A model generated the notes under the pieces. The model was given only the letters and a program-made list of their open reading frames with translations, searched no databases and was not told the origin of the DNA. From JAXDLK01 sp034666665 (lineage in GTDB: Bacteria; Desulfobacterota; Binatia; JACPRU01), in assembly GCA_034666665.1 (NCBI GenBank), contig JAXDLK010000084.1:1-19821 (forward strand): a stretch of 19,821 nt of DNA, written 5' to 3'. Made by a program: the position numbers and the translations under genes. Below are positions 15,973-19,821 of the stretch, piece after piece (the stretch's first letter is position 1; each line of letters starts with the position of its first letter).

Positions 15973-16076
15973 GCTTCGCTCCCTTCCCGGCTTCTCGGGG
16001 TCGTGTTCACGGTGTCCTCGCCGCGCGCGATCGCCGCGTGGATCGACGGCTGGAGTCGTTTCGCGATCCGCCCCGG
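15969..16076 (-). other. In-frame coding extension beyond the amber codon of the membrane AAA+ gene
   Basis: Reading on past the TAG at 16077-16079 gives 35 sense codons (PGRIAKRLQPSIHAAIARGE, then a Ser/Arg/Thr tail) and a TGA at 15969-15971. That TGA forms an ATGA overlap with the next gene's start. The extension falls where the sister AAA+ protein has the helix after sensor 2 (about 288-305). It looks like the true C-terminus of a 413-residue protein cut by a stop codon, or read through it. Confidence 0.55.
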
Positions 16077-17210
16077 CTAGATCGCGAAGCCGCCGCTGGC
16101 GCTGATCGCGTTCACCTCGCGGCTGAGCATCTCGGGATCGACCTGGCCGAGGCGCACGTTGTACTTGCGGCACTCCTGCTCCATCAGCAGCGCGACGATC
16201 TCCGCCTGCTCGATCTGCGACGGCAGCAGGAACGCATAGTAGTCGTTGATCATCGTCACCAGGCTCGGGGGCAGGCCGACGAGCTCGGCGATCGCCGCGG
16301 TGAGCATCGTCACGCCTTCCTGGCGGATCGCCGCGATCGGCTCCGCCGGCTTGTGCGAGATCAGGAAGAACACGCAGTTCCGGAACCCGACGACGGCGCC
16401 GGACGTCGGATCGCGGAGCGAGTTGCCCGACGCGATCGCCTGCAGGCGCTCGAGGTACTGCGGCGTCGCGGCGTCGACGTTCTCGAGGATGATCGTCTGG
16501 TTGGGCTTCGCCTTGACGGCCTCGATCAGTCGCCGCGGCGAGGCCGAGGCTTCGTCGGTGACGTCGAGCTCGACGAGCGGGCCGTCCTCGTAGACGAGCC
16601 AGGCGATCTGTTCGGCGAGGTAGCGCTTGCCGAGACCCGGCTTGCCGACGAACAGGAAGAGGCCGAGCGGCGGCTGCGCCGCGTGCGGATCGGCGCGCTG
16701 GCGGAGCCGCACGTTCTGCCGCAGCTGCGCGAGGATGCCGTCGATGATCGCGTCGTGGCCGCGAACCACGCTCTTCAGGCGCGACGCGGATTCGAAGAAG
16801 TCGGCGTCGGTATCGAGCAGCAGCTTGGCGTCCCGCGGCCCCTGCTTCGTGCCGCTGGCGCGCACCGGCTCGGACGCCGTGCCCGACGAAGCGGCGGTGC
16901 TTCGCGACGATGCCGCGCGCTCGACGTTCGCCGTCTCCGCGACCGCCACGATGCCGCCGTCGCCGATCGGCAGCTGCCGCCCCGTCGCGCGGCACACGAG
17001 GTCGAGCAGCGGCCGCGCGATCGGGTTCGTCCGGTAGAGATCGGCGGCGAGCCGGCGCTCGTACTCCAGCACCCAGAGCACGGCGGCGAGCGCCCCGGAG
17101 ACGACCGTGACCGTCGGACCGAGCGGCGGCCATACGCGCGAGAGCACGTTCAGCGCGTAGTACGCGCCGACGAACATCATCGCGATCTGGACGATCGGGT
17201 TCTGCAGCAC
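16077..17210 (-). CDS. Membrane-anchored degenerate Clp-like AAA+ protein, ending at an in-frame amber codon
   Basis: This 377-aa protein has two hydrophobic segments (about 6-22 and 32-48), a Ser/Ala-rich linker (90-125) and a Clp-type AAA+ domain. It can be aligned by eye with its neighbour: NVRLRQRADPHAAQPPLGLF before the P-loop, then QAEIVALLMEQECRKYNVRL matching the neighbour's ADIAAQKMENLAKEYELEL. Key residues are damaged. The P-loop GKPGLGKR (189-196) has Arg for Thr/Ser; Walker B IILENVD (240-246) replaces DE with EN; the GYVG pore loop is absent; and the arginine-finger GRID is TMIN (319-322). It is probably a non-hydrolysing subunit or adaptor tethered to the membrane. The GTG at 17210 has only a weak ribosome site. 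The TAG stop at 16077 is suspect, because the frame continues 35 codons into the next start. Confidence 0.75.
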   Translation of the reverse strand: MLQNPIVQIAMMFVGAYYALNVLSRVWPPLGPTVTVVSGALAAVLWVLEYERRLAADLYRTNPIARPLLDLVCRATGRQLPIGDGGIVAVAETANVERAASSRSTAASSGTASEPVRASGTKQGPRDAKLLLDTDADFFESASRLKSVVRGHDAIIDGILAQLRQNVRLRQRADPHAAQPPLGLFLFVGKPGLGKRYLAEQIAWLVYEDGPLVELDVTDEASASPRRLIEAVKAKPNQTIILENVDAATPQYLERLQAIASGNSLRDPTSGAVVGFRNCVFFLISHKPAEPIAAIRQEGVTMLTAAIAELVGLPPSLVTMINDYYAFLLPSQIEQAEIVALLMEQECRKYNVRLGQVDPEMLSREVNAISASGGFAI

Positions 17211-17220
17211 GATTCGCCGT

Positions 17221-17319
17221 TCAGGAAATGAAATACATCAGGCAGCCGGTCGCGAAGACGACGACCGCGCCGCGGAAGTACACGTCGCGCCCCCAGAGGT
17301 CCTGAAACTTCGGAACCAC
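17221..17319 (-). CDS. Small single-pass membrane peptide (32 aa)
   Basis: Translation from the GTG at 17319 gives 32 residues: a short amphipathic start (MVPKFQDLWGRDVYFRG) and a hydrophobic helix (AVVVFATGCLMYF) running to the C-terminus. It lies five bases after the stop of the 253-aa membrane protein and ends ten bases before the start of the membrane AAA+ gene, so it fills the space exactly. AGG lies nine bases before the GTG. No family is recognised. Position and composition support a real operon gene; a role as a subunit next to the AAA+ membrane anchor is inference. Confidence 0.5.
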   Translation of the reverse strand: MVPKFQDLWGRDVYFRGAVVVFATGCLMYFIS

Positions 17320-17324
17320 GCCGG

Positions 17325-18086
17325 TCAGCCTGCCGTGAACGGGATCGGCTGCGTCTGGCCGGGTTGCAGGATGTCGCTGTACCAGAAGCCGGTGCTCGTC
17401 TTGAGCGCGCAAGTCACGCCGTTCGGCGGGTAGCCGTCGGTCACCGCGCGGAGCGTGATCCGCGGCACCTCGCCGGCGGTCACCGGGACGGTGATCGTCA
17501 TGCCGCCGTTCGTCAGCTGGATCGGGCCATACTCGATGCCGTTGCCGATCGAGACGGTGACGACGTCGCCGTCCTCGTCGTAGTTGTCGTAGACGAGGAT
17601 CGAGAAGAACTCGACCTTGCCCGCCGCGATGTCGCGGACGAGAGAGTCGGGAGCGTTCGGCAGGTTCGGAATGGGCTGGCCCGCGCGGGCGGCGGCGACC
17701 GCGGCGTCGGTGAGCTGTCGGTCGACGTCCGCGGCACCGAGAGTGATGGCGGCGAGCGGGGGATGCTGCGCGACCTCCTGCTGGTGCTGCTCCGAAGGCG
17801 CGTCGGTCTTCGTAGGGCCAGGCGAGAGCAGGAGCTTGTAGCCGACGAACGCGACGGCAACGAGCGCGAGAAGCTTGATCCAGGTGGTGTTGCGGGGCGC
17901 TTCCGGCGCTCGACCGCCGCTCTCCCCGGCGCCTGGTCCGGTCGGCGCTCCGACGTCCATTCCGCTCTGCGTTGCCGCTCCTCCGCCACCCGCCGGCCCG
18001 ACCGCGACGGCAGGGCGCCGGACGGTTTCCGGCGCGGGCTCACCACCTTCGGATTCGGGGTCGAGATCTGGTCGTTCCCTGTCCAT
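17325..18086 (-). CDS. Single-pass membrane protein with C-terminal beta-rich domain
   Basis: This 253-aa protein has an acidic then Pro/Gly/Ala-rich N-terminus (1-65), a transmembrane helix (about 68-86, TTWIKLLALVAVAFVGYKLL) and a His/Gln-rich linker. Its C-terminal domain (about 157-250) has a strand pattern: FFSILVYDNYDEDGDVVTVS, GPIQLTNGGMTITVPV, RITLRAVTDGYPPNGV. The YDNYDEDGDxVxV motif resembles small Ig-like or calcium-binding modules in exported proteins, but I cannot name the family. The domain should be periplasmic. The ATG at 18086 is chosen over one at 18107 because GAGGAG (18095-18100) lies eight bases before it and nothing precedes the earlier ATG. It is the first gene of the long - strand run, with 345 bases of non-coding DNA upstream. 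Confidence 0.72.
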   Translation of the reverse strand: MDRERPDLDPESEGGEPAPETVRRPAVAVGPAGGGGAATQSGMDVGAPTGPGAGESGGRAPEAPRNTTWIKLLALVAVAFVGYKLLLSPGPTKTDAPSEQHQQEVAQHPPLAAITLGAADVDRQLTDAAVAAARAGQPIPNLPNAPDSLVRDIAAGKVEFFSILVYDNYDEDGDVVTVSIGNGIEYGPIQLTNGGMTITVPVTAGEVPRITLRAVTDGYPPNGVTCALKTSTGFWYSDILQPGQTQPIPFTAG

Positions 18087-18431
18087 CGTCCCTGCTCCTC
18101 TCGTCATTCGATCAAATGGAGCCGCTGGGTGGGGATCCGACCGTCCCGGTAGAGGCCGGGATGCGCCGGTGCAGCGGGAACTGCGGGGAGATCGAAATCT
18201 CCGTCTCGCGAGCGATCGGACGGCAACACTGCCGCCGGGGAAGGCGACATCTGGTTCGAATCAGGAAGAAGAGAAGGCACGCACACGCGTGCGGAGGCTC
18301 CGCAAACCCTCACTACTCTTCGCCGGTCCCCGGGCGCAAGCGGGTCGTCATCGGCGACGCAACCCCGTCCGCCACTCGGCGAGTCGACCGTCCCCTGTAC
18401 CGGTCACGATGATCGATGGGACGCTTCGTCG
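18087..18431. other. Non-coding interval upstream of the envelope operon, rich in small hairpins
   Basis: No convincing gene is seen in these 345 bases. They hold several short perfect inverted repeats: TCCCGG/CCGGGA (18144-18149 with 18156-18161), GGAGAT/ATCTCC around a CGAA loop (18187-18202), the palindrome CTCGCGAG (18205-18212), GCACGC/GCGTGC with a 4-base loop (18277-18292), GCGGAG/CTCCGC (18291-18303) and ACTCG/CGAGT (18374-18384). The region must contain the operon's leader and promoter and the 3' end of the HCCA-isomerase-like gene. I see no clear -10/-35 pair. Confidence 0.4.
18095..18100 (-). promoter_or_regulatory. Shine-Dalgarno site for the first gene of the envelope operon
   Basis: GAGGAG on the - strand, eight bases from the ATG at 18086. 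It decides the start of the 253-aa membrane protein against the ATG at 18107, which has no such site. Confidence 0.6.
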
Positions 18432-19091
18432 TCACCCTCCCCGGTCCTGCCGGGTGCGCTGGAGCTCTCCCTCGACGAGCGGCAGGCGGTCGTTTCCGAA
18501 GAACATGGAATCGCCGACGAACATCGTGGGCGAGCCGAAGCCGCCGCGCCGTATGCATTCTTCGGTGTTCGCGCGGATCCGCTCCTTGTACTCGGGCTGG
18601 CCGATCTTCTCGAAGTACTCGGCGGGGTCGAGGCCGACCTCGCGGACGACCGACGCGAGCACGTCGTCCTGACTGATGTCGCGATCCTCCGCCCAGTAGG
18701 CCTCGAACACCCGATCGCTGTACCGCTCGAATTCGCCGTGCTCCATCGCCACGAGCGCGCCGCGCAACGATTTGACGGAGTTCACCGGGAAGACGGAGGG
18801 CGGAAAGACGATTTTGAGCCCGTAGAGGCGCGCCCAGTCCTGGAGGTCCTTCATCATGTAACGCGCCTTCGCCAGGACCGGCTGCTCGCGCGCTTGGTAT
18901 ACGGAAGGGTTCACCGTGTTGAAGATGCCGCCGACGAGGATCGGCCGCCAGCTCACTCCGGCGCCGTGGCGGGCGCAGACCTCCTGGATGCGGCTGAACG
19001 CGAGATACGTCCATGGGCTGGAATAGTCGAAGAAGAAGTCCACCTGACGTTCGGCTCCGGCGCTTTCCGGTCCTTGCGCTCTCGCATCCAC
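18432..19091 (-). CDS. DsbA-fold 2-hydroxychromene-2-carboxylate isomerase / kappa-GST-like protein
   Basis: This 219-aa protein has the thioredoxin-like start of the family, VDFFFDYSSPWTYLAF (17-32). Ser25 before Pro takes the place of the CxxC of true DsbA and is the residue that contacts glutathione in HCCA isomerases. The helical insertion (about 70-180) includes the usual pattern PVNSVKSLRGALVAMEHGEF (102-121) and FEAYWAEDRDISQDDVL (129-145). The cis-Pro loop is FGSPTMFVG (185-193), and MFFGNDRL (196-203) closes the fold. The expected reaction is glutathione-dependent isomerisation in aromatic degradation or a related conjugation; the substrate is unknown. The GTG at 19091 has GAAGG five bases upstream. 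It is divergent from the SCP2-like gene. Confidence 0.88.
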   Translation of the reverse strand: MDARAQGPESAGAERQVDFFFDYSSPWTYLAFSRIQEVCARHGAGVSWRPILVGGIFNTVNPSVYQAREQPVLAKARYMMKDLQDWARLYGLKIVFPPSVFPVNSVKSLRGALVAMEHGEFERYSDRVFEAYWAEDRDISQDDVLASVVREVGLDPAEYFEKIGQPEYKERIRANTEECIRRGGFGSPTMFVGDSMFFGNDRLPLVEGELQRTRQDRGG

Positions 19092-19144
19092 GACGCCTTC
19101 ACTATCACGGAGACGCGACGGTTCGGTACCGCCGCTCCCTTCGC

Positions 19145-19172
19145 TTGCGCGGCCGAGCGGGCGGCATATATT
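19145..19172 (+). promoter_or_regulatory. Candidate promoter for a near-leaderless SCP2-like transcript
   Basis: TATATT at 19167-19172 resembles a -10 box; TTGCGC at 19145-19150 is a weak -35 at a 16-base spacing. Transcription would start at about 19179-19181, at the ATG itself, and no Shine-Dalgarno sequence precedes that ATG. The AT-rich spot is unusual in this GC-rich DNA. It could equally serve the divergent - strand gene. Confidence 0.35.
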
Positions 19173-19180
19173 GATGCGCG

Positions 19181-19648
19181 ATGCCCGTAGCCTTCCCCTC
19201 CGTGGAGTTCTTTCGAGGCCTCCAGCAGGAGATGAAGCGTGAATCGGAGCGTTTCCGCCGGCTTGGGTACTTCGACACCAGGATCGGCATCCGCGTGTCG
19301 AACGGCGACGAGCGGTCGTACGTCCTGACCTTCGAGGTTTTCGAGCTCGCGGACGTGCGCGAGGTGGCGAGCCTCGAGGGGGAGCAGACCGATTTCGTCC
19401 TCGAGGGATCGCTCGACGCCTGGCGCGAGATGCTCGACAACATCCGCAGTCACGGCAAGGCGGACGGTGATCATTCGATCAACACGCTGACCCACTTCGG
19501 CGAGAAGATCCGTGTCGTCTACGACGACCCCGACGGCCACGACAAGCTCTACCGGTTCGACGAGAGCGTCCAGGAGTTCTTCGACCTGGTGGCGAAGCTC
19601 GACTTCGACTACCCGGACTCGCGCGCCCGCAGCGCCGCCAGCGCCTGA
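19181..19648 (+). CDS. SCP2-like (sterol carrier / alkyl-sulfatase C-terminal fold) protein
   Basis: This 155-aa protein has an SCP2-like pattern: an N-terminal helix (FFRGLQQEMKRESERFRRL, 10-28), then strands RIGIRVSN and RSYVLTFEVFELADVREV (46-63), followed by DFVLEGSLDAWREMLDNIRS (71-90) and a C-terminal YRFDESVQEFFDLVAKLDFD (124-143). The 'f.leGsldaWreml.ni' stretch is the part most like SCP2 domains, which bind acyl chains, sterols or other hydrophobic ligands. There is no signal peptide or membrane segment, so it is probably cytosolic. It is followed ten bases later by another gene on the same strand, so it heads a short operon. The ligand cannot be inferred, and the family call is moderate. 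Confidence 0.65.
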   Translation: MPVAFPSVEFFRGLQQEMKRESERFRRLGYFDTRIGIRVSNGDERSYVLTFEVFELADVREVASLEGEQTDFVLEGSLDAWREMLDNIRSHGKADGDHSINTLTHFGEKIRVVYDDPDGHDKLYRFDESVQEFFDLVAKLDFDYPDSRARSAASA

Positions 19649-19657
19649 GGAGAAACC

Positions 19658-19821
19658 ATGCCCTACATGAGCACGATCGACTTCTTCGAGAACGAGGACT
19701 TCCTCGACCACTGGCGCCGCATGATGAAGGGCGATCTCGACCTCTCCTGGATGAAGGCCGATACCGAGCAGGTCGCCTGCCGGCCGAAGAACTCGCGACG
19801 CGGGCTGACCATGCGGGATCT
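19658..19821 (+). CDS. Unrecognised protein, N-terminal 54 residues (3' end outside window)
   Basis: The ATG at 19658 follows an AGGAGA site that overlaps the TGA of the SCP2-like gene, so it is probably co-transcribed and coupled. The visible N-terminus (MPYMSTIDFFENEDFLDHWR, then MMKGDLDLSWMKADTEQVAC) is acidic, helical and soluble-looking, with no signal peptide. I do not recognise a family from this fragment. An ATG three codons on (19667) is an alternative start. Confidence 0.7.
   Translation, partial: MPYMSTIDFFENEDFLDHWRRMMKGDLDLSWMKADTEQVACRPKNSRRGLTMRD

Noticed and set aside
14878..17210. Type VI secretion cluster suggested by Clp-like ATPases with a nearby Ser/Thr kinase and wall-binding lipoprotein.
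   Set aside because: No TssB/C sheath, Hcp, VgrG, TssM or TssL is present; the AAA+ protein lacks the N-domain and first ring of ClpV.
18104..18313. A 69-codon frame on the - strand upstream of the envelope operon.
   Set aside because: No ribosome site, mixed composition without domain or helix, and it overlaps several small palindromes.

Overview
The DNA is GC-rich by inspection and densely coded, with short gaps and many overlapping or GTG starts. It carries a Ser/Thr kinase of the HRDVSPDN type, a zinc-ribbon protein ending in what looks like an AgmX/PglI C-terminal domain, and large hybrid sensor kinases. That combination points to a deltaproteobacterial lineage, Myxococcota or a relative. 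This is inference; no rRNA or marker gene is present.

Left block (1-4457, + strand): a tightly packed phosphorelay operon. It holds the C-terminal part of a hybrid histidine kinase with two receiver domains, a stand-alone receiver, a second hybrid kinase (receiver, PAS, kinase, and a C-terminal domain that looks like a degenerate GGDEF), and a final stand-alone receiver. The genes overlap or nearly touch. A separate SnoaL-like gene follows (4648-5076).

Central block (5183-18086, - strand, read right to left): a long run of genes for cell-envelope proteins. In order of transcription it encodes: a single-pass membrane protein with a C-terminal beta-rich domain; a 32-aa membrane peptide; a membrane-anchored Clp-like AAA+ protein with damaged catalytic motifs, interrupted by an amber codon; an intact ClpB-D2-like AAA+ ATPase; a polytopic VirD4/TraD-like ATPase; a 40-aa membrane peptide; and a Pro/Gln-rich protein with a charged N-terminus. 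A head-to-head pair of dispersed repeats comes next. Beyond it lie a transmembrane Ser/Thr kinase, a lipoprotein with a peptidoglycan-binding domain, the zinc-ribbon/AgmX-like protein, a third repeat copy, and a 1045-residue subtilisin-membrane-lipase fusion. No relaxase, VirB/Tra channel gene or transfer origin is visible, so the VirD4-like ATPase does not look like part of a conjugation locus. I infer an uncharacterised envelope-spanning machine in which a coupling-protein-type motor works with a true and a pseudo-AAA+ unfoldase, possibly under Ser/Thr kinase control and linked to the wall.

Right block (18432-19821): a kappa-GST/HCCA-isomerase-like DsbA-fold protein on the - strand, divergent from an SCP2-like gene and the start of an unrecognised gene on the + strand. 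This looks like ordinary lipid or aromatic metabolism, unrelated to the central block.

The points most worth following are the VirD4/dual-AAA+ module, the amber codon whose downstream frame runs exactly into the next gene's start, the protease-lipase fusion, and the dispersed repeats that supply start and ribosome-binding sequences to neighbouring genes.
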